A stretch of DNA of 64,000 bases. Source: JACTOJ01 sp032335695. Its GTDB lineage: Bacteria > Bacillota > Clostridia > Clostridiales > Clostridiaceae. The notes under the pieces were generated by a model. The model was given only the letters and a program-made list of their open reading frames with translations, had not been told where the DNA came from and did not search any database. Each line of letters begins with the position of its first letter. Positions within the stretch are counted from its first letter, which is position 1. Positions 45,213 to 54,044 of this stretch are shown piece after piece. The stretch covers positions 62,001 to 126,000 of the forward strand of contig NZ_JACTOJ010000004.1 of assembly GCF_032335695.1 (NCBI RefSeq), written 5' to 3'. Both the position numbers and the translations under genes were made by a program.

Positions 45213-45782
45213 TTATTGATTAAGCTTAGCCCAAGTGGAAGGTCCAATAACTCCGTCCTGGCCAATGCTCATCGACTTTTGAAAAGCTTTTACAGCTTCT
45301 TGTGTATTCGCATCATAGGTTCCTGTTATATTTCCTAAGTAAAGATTTTTACTCTTTAACAAATATTGAACTCTCTTAACATCATCACCTTGAGCGTTAA
45401 TGCTGATAGTTCTTGAGAATTTAACATTTGCATATGTATTATTCGTACTATCTGTACTGCTGGAAGATGCGGGAGAACTTTTTTCATTGCTAGAAGCAGT
45501 TGCACTACCTGAACTATTACTATTATCAGTATTAGTATTAGTATTAGCATTTGTAGTATTATTATTTACTGTAGTTGATGCTGCCGCACTACTTGAATTT
45601 GAAGAATCAGTTGTATCCAAACTGCCGCTTGTTTTTACTTCGCTTCTGGCTTTATCAACCTCTTTTTTAAATCCTAAATAATTAGTTCTCCCCGAAACTA
45701 TAAAAAAAGCAGACATCCCTGCCAATATTAATAAATAAATTATTGAAACAAAAACTAACCCCTTTACGCCTTTCTTACTCAT
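45213..45782 (-). CDS. Membrane-anchored peptidoglycan-binding protein
   Basis: The 189-residue protein has a membrane anchor (about 9-30) and a Ser/Thr/Asn-rich spacer of about 70 residues. A PG_binding_1 domain follows (GDDVKRVQYLLKSKNLYLGN, then EAVKAFQKSMSIGQDGVIGP). There is no catalytic domain. The low-complexity AAT/ACT codon repeats of the spacer make long false frames on the other strand. AGGAGG stands 5 nt before ATG 45782. Confidence 0.85.
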   Translation of the reverse strand: MSKKGVKGLVFVSIIYLLILAGMSAFFIVSGRTNYLGFKKEVDKARSEVKTSGSLDTTDSSNSSSAAASTTVNNNTTNANTNTNTDNSNSSGSATASSNEKSSPASSSSTDSTNNTYANVKFSRTISINAQGDDVKRVQYLLKSKNLYLGNITGTYDANTQEAVKAFQKSMSIGQDGVIGPSTWAKLNQ

Positions 45783-45986
45783 CATTACCTCCTACAGATG
45801 AAACTATAATAACATTATTATATTATCATAGTTTTTTAATGTAAACAAATTTATTCCTCTTATATAAATCTTATACATCTGTATTTTTGATTATGCATAT
45901 CAAATTTATATGCATGCAAATAGAACTATTCTAATAATTTAGAATAGTTCTAAAATGTAATATGGTAGATAAATATCATCTTTATA

Positions 45987-46331
45987 TCAATCAAGTCCTA
46001 AACTGATTAAAAGTGCTTCGTTAACAAGCTTCATGTCTTCATCTTTCATATGTCCTATTTTTTCTTTTAATCTACGTTTATCTAAAGTCCTTATCTGCTC
46101 CAGCAAAACTACTGAGTCCTTGTTAAGACCATATTCTTCTGAAGATATCTCAACGTGGGTCGGAAGTTTTGCTTTATTTATTTGTGAAGTTATAGCTGCC
46201 ACTATTATAGTTGGACTATATTTATTTCCCACATCATTTTGAATTATTATGACTGGTCTTATTCCGCCTTGCTCTGAGCCCACTACAGGACTTAAATCAG
46301 CATAAAATATATCTCCTCTTTTCACTATCAT
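45987..46331 (-). CDS. mazF: MazF/EndoA toxin, mRNA interferase
   Basis: The 114-residue endoribonuclease starts MIVKRGDIFYADLSPVVGSE and has GGIRPVIIIQNDVGNKYSPT, VAAITSQ and LPTHVEI, nearly the B. subtilis EndoA sequence. That enzyme cuts RNA at UACAU. The start at 46331 is by homology; an ATG at 46337 is possible. It overlaps the antitoxin gene by 35 nt in another frame. Confidence 0.93.
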   Translation of the reverse strand: MIVKRGDIFYADLSPVVGSEQGGIRPVIIIQNDVGNKYSPTIIVAAITSQINKAKLPTHVEISSEEYGLNKDSVVLLEQIRTLDKRRLKEKIGHMKDEDMKLVNEALLISLGLD

Positions 46332-46617
46332 AGTCATCGGGTAAATCACTCTCCGTAAGCCATGCCTCATATTCTTGCAAGCTCTTGAAATCGTCTATAC
46401 ATCCCATCTCAGCCATTTCAACATTTATAGCTGTCATTTCCTTGTAACCCTTTTTCATATTCTCTATGAATTCTCTTTTTCTTTGCTTCTCTATATATAA
46501 TATTAATTGACGCTCAATTAATTGACTACTTTTTGGGGTTTTTTTAACTAGTTTTTCTTGCAAATCTCCATTAAGTGTTTCCGAGAGGTTAACCACTAAC
46601 TTTTTTGAAATCGACAT
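46297..46617 (-). CDS. EndoAI/MazE-type ribbon-helix-helix antitoxin
   Basis: The 106-residue protein has an N-terminal RHH pattern (KKLVVNLSETLNGDLQEKL) and a helical region with KKGYKEMTAINVEMAEM. An acidic tail (ESDLPDDYDSEKRR) is expected to block the MazF active site. It lies directly before and overlaps the toxin gene, downstream of alr, the usual Firmicute layout. The tail beyond the overlap is longer than in Bacillus EndoAI. Confidence 0.85.
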   Translation of the reverse strand: MSISKKLVVNLSETLNGDLQEKLVKKTPKSSQLIERQLILYIEKQRKREFIENMKKGYKEMTAINVEMAEMGCIDDFKSLQEYEAWLTESDLPDDYDSEKRRYILC

Positions 46618-46802
46618 AATATAAAATTACCTCCTAATTTCTTCATGAGCAGATATTATTAAAGAAAATGCATAATGAAAATAACTATGAAAAAACAAAA
46701 AAAGCTTCAAAATAATTACGCAATTTCTAGTTTAACTATGTAAATCAAATAAGAATAATCCACAACAATTATATCCCAATGCCATAAGTTATGTCAAAGA
46801 AA

Positions 46803-47963
46803 TTATATATAATTTCTTACTTCAATAGTTTTTCCTTCTTTAATGAACACTCTTGGCACTCTCTTGCTCACAGCGCAGATAACTTCATAATTTATCGTTC
46901 CTAAGTCTTTAGCTATATCATCTGCATCATACTTAATGCCATTTTCTTCTCCTAGTATGATAACTTCATCCCCAACTTTAGCTCCTGGTATATCAGTAAC
47001 ATCTATCATGCACATATCCATGCATATTCTTCCTATAACAGGTGCAAATTTTCCGTTGATTATAACCTTTGCCTTACCAAATAAAAGTCTAGTGTATCCA
47101 TCTGCATATCCTATAGGTAAAGTTGCCACAATTGTTTCTTTGGATGTGATATACTTTCTTCCGTAACTTATATATTCATGTGCGGGAAGCTTTTTAATGT
47201 TAATTATTTTTGCTTTCACTGTCATCACTGGTTTTAATGAAATATTTTCTCTTTTCACTTCATCGGAAGGATAATAACCATAGAGTATTATTCCTGGTCT
47301 TACAGCATCTAAATTATAATCCTGTAAATCAATTATTGCTCCGCTATTAGAAATATGTTTTATCTTTATTTTTATGCCTAATTGTTCCAACTTATTCAGA
47401 AATAAATCAAACTTTTTAAATTGTAAGTAAGTGTATTCTTTATCCAATTCATCCGCAGTAGAAAAATGAGAAAATATTCCCTCAATAGTTATATTGGTCA
47501 ATTGAGTTATTTTATATACATCCTCTACGCTTTTATCTTCAATTAAAAATCCTATTCTTCCCATTCCAGTGTCTAAGGCTATATGAATTTTTACTGTTTC
47601 ATTAAACTTTTCAGCTTCTTTTGAAAGTTCTTCTACATAATCATATGAAAATGCAGTGACCTCTATGTCATATTTTATTAATTCTTCTGCATAATAAGCT
47701 GGAGTAAAGCCTAGAATCATAATAGGAGCAGTTATACCAGCTTTTCTTAGCTCTATAGCCTCAGTTATAACTGCTACCGCTAGCCTTGTAGCTCCATTTT
47801 CAACAAAAACTTGAGCCATTTCTATGGCACCATGACCGTAAGCATCTGCTTTTATTACAGCAATTATATCCTTTGAAGAACTGATTCTTCTTATTTCTTT
47901 CATATTATGTGCAGCATTGTCTAAATTAACTTCAGCCCATACTGGTCTCAATTTATCATCCAT
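46803..47963 (-). CDS. alr: Alanine racemase
   Basis: The 386-residue PLP enzyme has the Lys motif AVIKADAYGHGA, the DTGMGRIGF strand, NSGAIID, the YGYYPSDEV loop, and the catalytic Tyr region HEYISYGRKY, then GRICMDMCMIDVTD. It makes D-Ala for peptidoglycan. It follows a gerS-like gene as in C. difficile gerS-alr2. Confidence 0.97.
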   Translation of the reverse strand: MDDKLRPVWAEVNLDNAAHNMKEIRRISSSKDIIAVIKADAYGHGAIEMAQVFVENGATRLAVAVITEAIELRKAGITAPIMILGFTPAYYAEELIKYDIEVTAFSYDYVEELSKEAEKFNETVKIHIALDTGMGRIGFLIEDKSVEDVYKITQLTNITIEGIFSHFSTADELDKEYTYLQFKKFDLFLNKLEQLGIKIKIKHISNSGAIIDLQDYNLDAVRPGIILYGYYPSDEVKRENISLKPVMTVKAKIINIKKLPAHEYISYGRKYITSKETIVATLPIGYADGYTRLLFGKAKVIINGKFAPVIGRICMDMCMIDVTDIPGAKVGDEVIILGEENGIKYDADDIAKDLGTINYEVICAVSKRVPRVFIKEGKTIEVRNYI

Positions 47964-48104
47964 TAAAAATCACCTTCACTAGTAAATTATATAATTGTAC
48001 ACCTTATAAAATAAATAAGTGCATATTACAATTATAATTTTATAATATACAGTCAATAAAAAAAGTACCATGCAATGCAAATATTAAAAGTAAGGTGGCA
48101 CATT

Positions 48105-48737
48105 TTATGCAACTGAAAAAAGTGATGAGTCTATTTTTCCTTTTGTATCAAAATCACTATATTTAATTTCAGCTTTTTCTTTACCTTCACTATCATAAAT
48201 CGTTATCTTTTGAGGTGCTCGGCTAGTTATATCAATACTTAAAACAGCCCTAGTCATATCACTATTTCCAAAAGGCAACGAAAAATCAACCAATTGAAGC
48301 TTTGTACTTTTATCTTGCTTTTCATAATATTTTGTATCATCACTTACATACATAAGCTTTACATACTGCTGAATAAAACTCATGGCATATAGTTCCCCCT
48401 GATCCTCATCCACAGTATATTTATTCTTTGTTACAAGATCAGATATGTATATTTTATCACCCTTATATATAAGTACTCTATCCTTTCCTATTTCTAATCT
48501 GCTCCCATTATCTTTAAGATAGTAAAGTTTGCAGTCATAAGATAGTTTTTGTTTGTCATTAATGGTAGTAATACTTACCTTACAATTATATTTGCTTAAA
48601 TTTTTAAAATAATATAGCAAATCTTCATCGCTCTTTTGTCCATTCCTCTGGCCTCCTGCAATTACAAAGCCAAACATAAATGCTAATACCACAGCAATTC
48701 CTAGCAGCAAAGGCAAAAAATTTTTGATTTTACTCAT
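48105..48737 (-). CDS. GerS-like membrane-anchored protein (LolA/LppX-like fold)
   Basis: The 210-residue protein has one N-terminal membrane segment (about 7-28) and a beta-rich domain (LSYDCKLYYLKDNGSRLEIG, ending KYSDFDTKGKIDSSLF). It resembles the outer-membrane lipoprotein sorting/GerS group. C. difficile GerS is a lipoprotein needed for spore-cortex muramic-lactam formation with CwlD. Here no lipobox Cys is present, so it is anchored by the helix. Position before alr supports the GerS call. Confidence 0.7.
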   Translation of the reverse strand: MSKIKNFLPLLLGIAVVLAFMFGFVIAGGQRNGQKSDEDLLYYFKNLSKYNCKVSITTINDKQKLSYDCKLYYLKDNGSRLEIGKDRVLIYKGDKIYISDLVTKNKYTVDEDQGELYAMSFIQQYVKLMYVSDDTKYYEKQDKSTKLQLVDFSLPFGNSDMTRAVLSIDITSRAPQKITIYDSEGKEKAEIKYSDFDTKGKIDSSLFSVA

Positions 48738-48812
48738 GAAAGCCTCCCAAAATATCCTTATCAATAATACTATTATTCTGACAGGCATTATAATATTCTA
48801 TATAAATCTGCA

Positions 48813-50033
48813 CTAATACAACAACTTTTTAAGTATAAATGGGATTTCTTCTGCCACATCCATGGCTAAAACGCTGTGCATCTTCTTAGACAGCTCGTCA
48901 CCGGCATATCCATGAACAAAAGCTCCGCATACTCCTGCTGTAAATATATCCATCCCTTGAGCAATAAATGATGATATTATTCCAGTAAGGCAGTCTCCCA
49001 TTCCACCTGAGGCCATAGCACTACTGCCAGTAGGGTTTATATATGTATCCTTACCGTTGGTTATTACAGTGTTATGCCCTTTAAGCAGCACCACTATTCC
49101 ATTTTCAAGGGCAAATTTTTCAGCTGTCTCCACTCTGTTTTTATTTATAAATTCAACACTTTCTCCCGTAAGCCTTGCCATCTCACCAGGGTGTGGAGTA
49201 ATTATTACATTCTTAGAATATATCTGCGCTGCTGCATTTTTGTCTTTAGATAATATATTCAAGGCATCTGCATCTACCACCATAGGACATTTAGCTGCTT
49301 TAGTCACCTTAAGCAATATATTTTTAGCAGTATCATCAGTTCCCATTCCCGGTCCTATTCCTATAGAATCCGCATTACTTATAATATTATCAAAGCGATC
49401 CTCTTCATAGAAAACAGCCATAACTTCCCTTAGTGAAGGAATGAGCATCTTTATCACTTCATTCTTAGACGCTATTGTAACAAGACCACTTCCGCTTCTA
49501 GCTGCTGCTCTGGCAGCTAAAAATGGAGCTCCATAATATCCATCAGTGCCTCCAACTATAATAGTTCTGCCAAAAGTACCTTTATGCCCTTCTTGCTTTC
49601 TTAACGGTATATGCTTTTTTAGAAACTCTATATCTGAAGCAATTATTTTATCCTCTGAAGCTTTGCTGTCTTCAATTATGGCAAAAGCTATGGCATTTTC
49701 TTTAACATGGGATATGGTAATATTTATATTCCAATTTTTATATGCTTCAACTTTTTCCAAGGCGCCCTTCTTTAAAATCGCAAAGGGTTTCCCCAATTTA
49801 TCTCGCTGGATTTCAATATCCGTAAAGGTAAAACCCCTAAAGCCGCTTCCTAATGCTTTCGAAACAGCTTCTTTTGCCGCATACATTCCTGCCCCATGCT
49901 GAAATCTAGATTCCTTATCCCCCATATAAGCTATTTCTGACTCACAAAAAACCTTTTTTACAAAGCTGCTGCTCTCCATAGCTTTTTTTATCCTTTCAAC
50001 CTCAATAATATCCGAACCTATTCCAAGAATCAT
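48813..50033 (-). CDS. Fusion of holo-ACP synthase and ADP-dependent NAD(P)HX dehydratase
   Basis: The 406-residue protein starts with a full AcpS domain (MILGIGSDIIEVERIKKAME, CESEIAYMG, MYAAKEAVSKALGSG, to about 122). It continues with a NnrD/YjeF C-terminal dehydratase (GRTIIVGGTDGYYGAPFLAA, GPGMGTD, VVDADALNIL, ITPHPGEMARL, GSSAMASGGMGDCLTG). The epimerase domain usually fused in front of NnrD is absent. AcpS adds phosphopantetheine to ACP; NnrD repairs hydrated NAD(P)H. The frame is continuous without a stop or restart between domains. Confidence 0.9.
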   Translation of the reverse strand: MILGIGSDIIEVERIKKAMESSSFVKKVFCESEIAYMGDKESRFQHGAGMYAAKEAVSKALGSGFRGFTFTDIEIQRDKLGKPFAILKKGALEKVEAYKNWNINITISHVKENAIAFAIIEDSKASEDKIIASDIEFLKKHIPLRKQEGHKGTFGRTIIVGGTDGYYGAPFLAARAAARSGSGLVTIASKNEVIKMLIPSLREVMAVFYEEDRFDNIISNADSIGIGPGMGTDDTAKNILLKVTKAAKCPMVVDADALNILSKDKNAAAQIYSKNVIITPHPGEMARLTGESVEFINKNRVETAEKFALENGIVVLLKGHNTVITNGKDTYINPTGSSAMASGGMGDCLTGIISSFIAQGMDIFTAGVCGAFVHGYAGDELSKKMHSVLAMDVAEEIPFILKKLLY

Positions 50034-50124
50034 TATTCCACCTCAAAATAATTTTTAAGTTAATTCTATCACAACAATAGATATATTTGCATATTGGAAT
50101 TTAGAATTTTTAATATAGCTAAAT

Positions 50125-50266
50125 GTCACAAAACGTGGTTGATGAAATATGATGATACACATTTTCCCATTTAACGTATTAATATACAAACGATCCCCAA
50201 TTGAACCCTTTAAGTCACAAAAAAAAGTTGATAAAGCATCAAACTTTATCAACTATATTTTGTGAC
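50125..50266. repeat. MITE-like repeat pair, copy 2
   Basis: A left arm GTCACAAAACGTGGTTGATG (50125) is followed at 50214-50266 by a full palindrome: arms of 23 nt around a 7-nt loop, with two mismatches. The right arm ends TATATTTTGTGAC. It fills most of the 272-nt gap between two minus-strand genes; I see no gene in it. Confidence 0.75.
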
Positions 50267-50305
50267 ATAAAACTATATATTTAAATTTCCGGAAATGTAA
50301 TTACA

Positions 50306-50659
50306 TTAATTGTACTGAACCTTGTCCAACGCAGCATCATCAAAATCTACAATGTATTCGTCCACATATTCTCCCAATACCTCCACTAAATGCAAAGGAG
50401 ATACCTCATTTTCATAAGCTAGCTTTAACAAGTTATGTACTTTATGCCTTTGAGGGCTTATAAATAAAATATTATCCCTCTCGATATTAATAATATTATT
50501 GTCCGAGTAATCCTGACGTTCTACTTCTATCCCGTATGTTTGCAAATTTAATTTTTTACCGTTCCTAATTACAGCATCACTTCTTATCAGCCTATAATAG
50601 TAATTATACGTAGTTTCGCCTAGAGTTAGAGTTTTGTTTAAACTTTCAACTATTTTCAC
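50306..50659 (-). CDS. DUF6514-like small protein
   Basis: A 117-residue soluble protein (SLNKTLTLGETTYNYYYRLI, then YGIEVERQDY, FISPQRHKVHNLLKLAYENE, HLVEVLGEYVDEYI). I take the GTG at 50659 as start since AAGGGGAG lies just upstream; the frame is open 14 codons further to an ATG without a site. It resembles small clostridial proteins of the DUF6514 type. Function is unknown. Confidence 0.65.
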   Translation of the reverse strand: MKIVESLNKTLTLGETTYNYYYRLIRSDAVIRNGKKLNLQTYGIEVERQDYSDNNIINIERDNILFISPQRHKVHNLLKLAYENEVSPLHLVEVLGEYVDEYIVDFDDAALDKVQYN

Positions 50660-50913
50660 CTTCGAATCTCCCCTTAAATATAAATTTACATATACCGGCA
50701 ATAAATTATGTTCCCAGAATAAAACTATAAATATATACTATCACTACTAAAATCATATTATTGTCAGTTTATAGTTATGTAAAAAAAAACTTTAATATAA
50801 ATATTGACATGTTCCAATATGAGATTTCATAATATTCCACCCTTAATAATCCAAATATCCAGTATATACCTTTTGCATAAATAATATTGTCGAAATCTAT
50901 TTTAAATTGCCTA

Positions 50914-50966
50914 TTGATTTATTTTTATTTTTAGATTATAATTATTAACAGATAATGATTATTATC
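50914..50966 (+). promoter_or_regulatory. Promoter overlapped by PerR- and Fur-like operators
   Basis: TTGATT (50914-50919) and a perfect TATAAT (50937-50942) are 17 nt apart. TTATAATTATTAACA (50936-50950) fits the PerR consensus at most positions, and GATAATGATTATTATC (50951-50966) is close to a Fur half-palindrome. A bound repressor would cover the -10 box and transcript start. Flavodiiron and NROR genes belong to the PerR regulon in C. acetobutylicum. Confidence 0.6.
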
Positions 50967-51072
50967 TACAATACTTCCATATAGTGTGAAGCATGAATAT
51001 TACTATTCATGACATTATCCGCCTCTAACTCCCTATGGGACGTGACTTCTAACAGGGGTCACGTCTTTTTTT
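50950..51072 (+). ncRNA. Structured leader or small RNA ending in an intrinsic terminator
   Basis: From the predicted start the RNA can form an outer stem GATAATG/CATTATC (50951-50957, 51013-51019) around a perfect 8-bp hairpin CATGAATA/TATTCATG (50992-51011). A small CTTC/GAAG stem lies between. It ends in GACGTGAC/GTCACGTC (51039-51046, 51058-51065) plus seven T. It could be an sRNA or an attenuator for the flavodiiron operon 230 nt downstream. It matches no riboswitch class I can recognise. Confidence 0.5.
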
Positions 51073-51304
51073 AAATACTATTTAAAAGCTAATTAATGCT
51101 CTAGAGGTGAATAAATGTTTAAAAAATGTTATAATATAAATTGATTTGTAATTGACAGAGATTAAAAGCTCATATATGCATGTAATTGCAGTTATATTAT
51201 TGTTTTTTTAGTACATAACTAATATATATTACTACATGCGGCTAAAAGTTAATTGTTTAACAAATTTATAGTTTATTATTTGCTTTGAAAGGATGGGATT
51301 GAAA
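51073..51304 (+). other. Second upstream region of the flavodiiron operon
   Basis: No gene. A TTGACA near 51153 followed by TATGCA 17 nt later, and a TATAAT near 51130, are possible promoters that would bypass the terminator. The ribosome site AAAGGATGGG precedes ATG 51305. Confidence 0.4.
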
Positions 51305-52567
51305 ATGAAATCACTAGAAATCAAAAAAGATATTTATTGGGTTGGTGCTCTTGATCCGGGCTTAAGAATATTTGATATCATAATGTATACACCTTATGGT
51401 ACAACTTATAATTCATATGTTGTGAGAGGCAGCGAAAAGGTTGCTGTAATAGAAACTGTAAAGGAACAATTTTTTGATCAATATCTGGAAAGACTTAATT
51501 CTCTAGATGTTGATGTCACAAAAATTGATTATATAGTAGTAGACCATACAGAACCTGACCATGCTGGTTCAGTAGCAAAGCTTCTAAAATTATCTCCAAA
51601 TGCAAAAGTTGTTGGATCTCCAGCTGCTTTAAGATTTGTTAAAAAAATTGCAAATTGTGATTTTGATTCTATAATTGCTAAGGGCGGAAGCAGTTTAGAT
51701 CTTGGAAATAAAACTCTTAAATTTATTGAAGCTCCATTCCTTCATTGGCCAGATTCAATATACACTTATTTAGAAGAAGATAAAATATTATTTACTTGCG
51801 ACTCCTTTGGATGCCACTACTGCAATGATAAGATATACGATGATCTTAATGAAAATCAAGAGAATTACATGGAAGCATTAAGATACTATTTCGATTGCAT
51901 AATGGGACCATTTAAGCCCTATGTGCTTAAGGCAGTAGATAAAATTAAAGATTTAGATATAGAAATGATTTGTAACGGACATGGTCCAATTTTAAGACAG
52001 GATCCTTGGAAGATAGTAAATCTATACAAAGAATGGAGTACTCCTGCTGCTAAACAAACAGATAAGGCTAAGGTTGTAATTCCTTATGTATCTGCTTATG
52101 GATACACAGAAATACTTGCAAATAAGATTGCTGAAGGCATAAAGTCCACCGGCGATTTCGATATTACATTATACAATGTAATTCATAGTGATATGAAAAA
52201 AATCCTTGAAGATATAGATGCCGCTGATGGTGTATTATTCGGATCACCTACAATAAACAGTGATCTTTTAGAGCCTATAAGCGAAATTCTTACAAAACTT
52301 AACCCTCTAGTTCACGGCGGAAAAGTAGCTGCTGGATTCGGTTCCTATGGTTGGAGCGGAGAAGCTGTTCCAAATATAGAACAAAGATTAAAGCAGCTTA
52401 GAATGAAAATTCAGCCAGGTTTGAAAATCTGTTTTAAGCCTTCTGAAGAGGATCTTAAGCAAACTTTTGAGTTCGGAGAAGAATTTGGAAAAAGAGTTCT
52501 TGTAAAACTTGGAAAGTTATCCCCAGATTCTCTTGAGGTTTATACCGACGAAAAAAAAAAGTGCTAA
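51305..52567 (+). CDS. Flavodiiron protein (oxygen/NO reductase, FprA)
   Basis: The 420-residue protein has the metallo-beta-lactamase-like diiron domain with HTEPDH (His81, Glu83, Asp85, His86), FLHWPD and CDSFGCHY ligands. A flavodoxin domain follows (IPYVSAYGYTEILANKIAEG, FGSPTINSDLLEP, GFGSYGWSGEAV). It reduces O2 to water or NO to N2O using electrons from rubredoxin. ATG 51305 is preferred to the ATG 4 codons upstream. The gene ends in an A10 tract that joins the next gene in the -1 frame. Confidence 0.95.
   Translation: MKSLEIKKDIYWVGALDPGLRIFDIIMYTPYGTTYNSYVVRGSEKVAVIETVKEQFFDQYLERLNSLDVDVTKIDYIVVDHTEPDHAGSVAKLLKLSPNAKVVGSPAALRFVKKIANCDFDSIIAKGGSSLDLGNKTLKFIEAPFLHWPDSIYTYLEEDKILFTCDSFGCHYCNDKIYDDLNENQENYMEALRYYFDCIMGPFKPYVLKAVDKIKDLDIEMICNGHGPILRQDPWKIVNLYKEWSTPAAKQTDKAKVVIPYVSAYGYTEILANKIAEGIKSTGDFDITLYNVIHSDMKKILEDIDAADGVLFGSPTINSDLLEPISEILTKLNPLVHGGKVAAGFGSYGWSGEAVPNIEQRLKQLRMKIQPGLKICFKPSEEDLKQTFEFGEEFGKRVLVKLGKLSPDSLEVYTDEKKKC
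52551..52560 (+). promoter_or_regulatory. A10 tract at the junction of two overlapping genes
   Basis: Ten consecutive A lie six bases before the flavodiiron stop. The downstream gene is in the -1 frame and open across this tract, so slippage would fuse both products. This is a candidate slippage site, not a proven one. Confidence 0.4.
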
Positions 52568-53931
52568 ATAGCGAAGTAGAAACTACTCAGAATAGTACTG
52601 GTAAAAAAAGAAAGTGGAAATGCGTAGTGTGCGGAGAGATATTCGAAGGTGAATTTCCTCCTGTACCTTGTCCAGTGTGTGGAGCAGGCAAAGAGGAATT
52701 TATAGAGGTCACTGAAGATACAGCTGTGAAAGAAATTTCTAAAGACGAAACTTATGTGATTGTTGGTAATGGAGCAGCTGGTTATTATTCAGCGGCTACT
52801 ATAAGAAAAAATAACAAAGCTGCTATTATAAAGATAGTATCTGCTGAAAATGATCTATCTTATTACAGACCTCAGCTTTCTGAATATATCTCTGAAGATT
52901 TGGAAACCAACAAATTTTATATATCTCCAAAATCTTGGTATGAAGATAATAATATAGAACTTTTGCTAGGAAAAAAAGCTATAAAAACTGATGCCGAAAA
53001 CAAAAAATTAATTTTTGAGGATGGTGAAAGCTTATCCTATGATAAATTAATTCTTGCATGCGGAAGCTACAACTTCATACCAGATGTAAAAGGATCAGAT
53101 TTAAAAGGTGTATATACTCTAAAATTTAAATCTGATGCAGACTTAATAAAAGCTGCTATTAAATCAGCTAAGAACGCCGTGGTAATAGGCGGCGGTCTTC
53201 TTGGACTTGAAGCAGCCTGGGAGATGAAGGTCGCTGGCTTAAATATATCCGTAGTTGAATTCTTCCCTAGACTTCTTCCAAGACAATTGGATGATGAAGG
53301 TGCAGAAATATTTAAAAATATCGCAGATAATTCCGGTGTTAAGCTTGTACTTGGGGATTCCGCTGAAGAAATACTTTCTGATGAAAATGGAAGTGTTAAA
53401 GGCTTAAAGCTTAAGAGCGGAAAAATAATAGATGCAGATTTAGTTTTATTCTCCGTAGGAATCCGTGCAAATACTTCCCTAGCTAAAGATTCTGGAATAG
53501 CTTGCAACAGAGGTATTCTTGTGAATGAAAAAATGGAAACTAGTGCAAAGGATGTATTTGCTTGCGGAGATGTAGTTGAAATTGATGGAAAATCCTTCGG
53601 TACTTGGCCTGCAGCTATGGAAATGGGAAAAATAGCAGGACAAAATGCTCTTGGCGATTCCTCAGCTAAGCTTGAGCATCTAGTATCCTCTGTAATGTTT
53701 AGAGCCATGAATGCAGACATATTCTCTGCTGGAGACATAAACTTTAACGATACTTCACTTAAGGAATATACCTTTAAAGCCCCTGAAAAAGGTGTCTACA
53801 AAAAACTATATTTTAAAGATGGAGTGATTGCCGGTGCCATCCTCATAGGTGATACTAAAAAGGCAGCTAAAGTTATAGGCGCATTAAAGAAAAACGCTGG
53901 TGAAAATATAGCTGAAGAAGTATTAGCTTAA
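52561..53931 (+). CDS. Rubredoxin-domain NADH:rubredoxin oxidoreductase
   Basis: The 456-residue protein has a rubredoxin-type domain (CVVCGEIFEGEFP, CPVCGAGKEEF, about 20-50). An FAD/NAD(P) pyridine nucleotide-disulfide oxidoreductase follows (YVIVGNGAAGYYSA, VVIGGGLLGLEAAWE, VFACGDVVEIDG). It should pass electrons from NADH through its own rubredoxin to the flavodiiron protein. The start would be GTG 52561, 7 nt inside the preceding gene, with no ribosome site, only the A-tract. Expression by coupling or frameshift is therefore likely. Confidence 0.93.
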   Translation: MLNSEVETTQNSTGKKRKWKCVVCGEIFEGEFPPVPCPVCGAGKEEFIEVTEDTAVKEISKDETYVIVGNGAAGYYSAATIRKNNKAAIIKIVSAENDLSYYRPQLSEYISEDLETNKFYISPKSWYEDNNIELLLGKKAIKTDAENKKLIFEDGESLSYDKLILACGSYNFIPDVKGSDLKGVYTLKFKSDADLIKAAIKSAKNAVVIGGGLLGLEAAWEMKVAGLNISVVEFFPRLLPRQLDDEGAEIFKNIADNSGVKLVLGDSAEEILSDENGSVKGLKLKSGKIIDADLVLFSVGIRANTSLAKDSGIACNRGILVNEKMETSAKDVFACGDVVEIDGKSFGTWPAAMEMGKIAGQNALGDSSAKLEHLVSSVMFRAMNADIFSAGDINFNDTSLKEYTFKAPEKGVYKKLYFKDGVIAGAILIGDTKKAAKVIGALKKNAGENIAEEVLA

Positions 53932-53948
53932 AATAATAAATCTCTAAT

Positions 53949-53983
53949 AAAAGGTGCTTTTATATTTTATAAAGGCATCTTTT
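53949..53983 (+). terminator. Terminator of the flavodiiron operon
   Basis: AAAAGGTGC (53949-53957) and GCATCTTTT (53975-53983) pair with one mismatch, followed by ATTG. It lies 17 nt after the stop. Confidence 0.65.
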
Positions 53984-54044
53984 ATTGATTGGATATATTT
54001 TAAGATAATGTTTATATAGTCTTTGATTGATCTAAAACAAAACT

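Noticed and set aside
45356..45681. Long frames on both strands around the Ser/Asn-rich spacer
   Set aside because: They are shadows caused by the repetitive codons of the peptidoglycan-binding protein.
50055..50252. 65-codon minus-strand frame between AcpS and the DUF6514-type gene
   Set aside because: It consists mainly of the MITE-like repeats and has no ribosome site or family likeness.
50950..51072. Known riboswitch such as fluoride, ZTP or NiCo
   Set aside because: None of the conserved core motifs I can recall for these classes is present in the right order.
51504..51530. A further repeat-like GTCACAAAAATTGATTATAT in the flavodiiron gene
   Set aside because: Only the first ten bases agree with the repeat arm; the rest is ordinary coding sequence.
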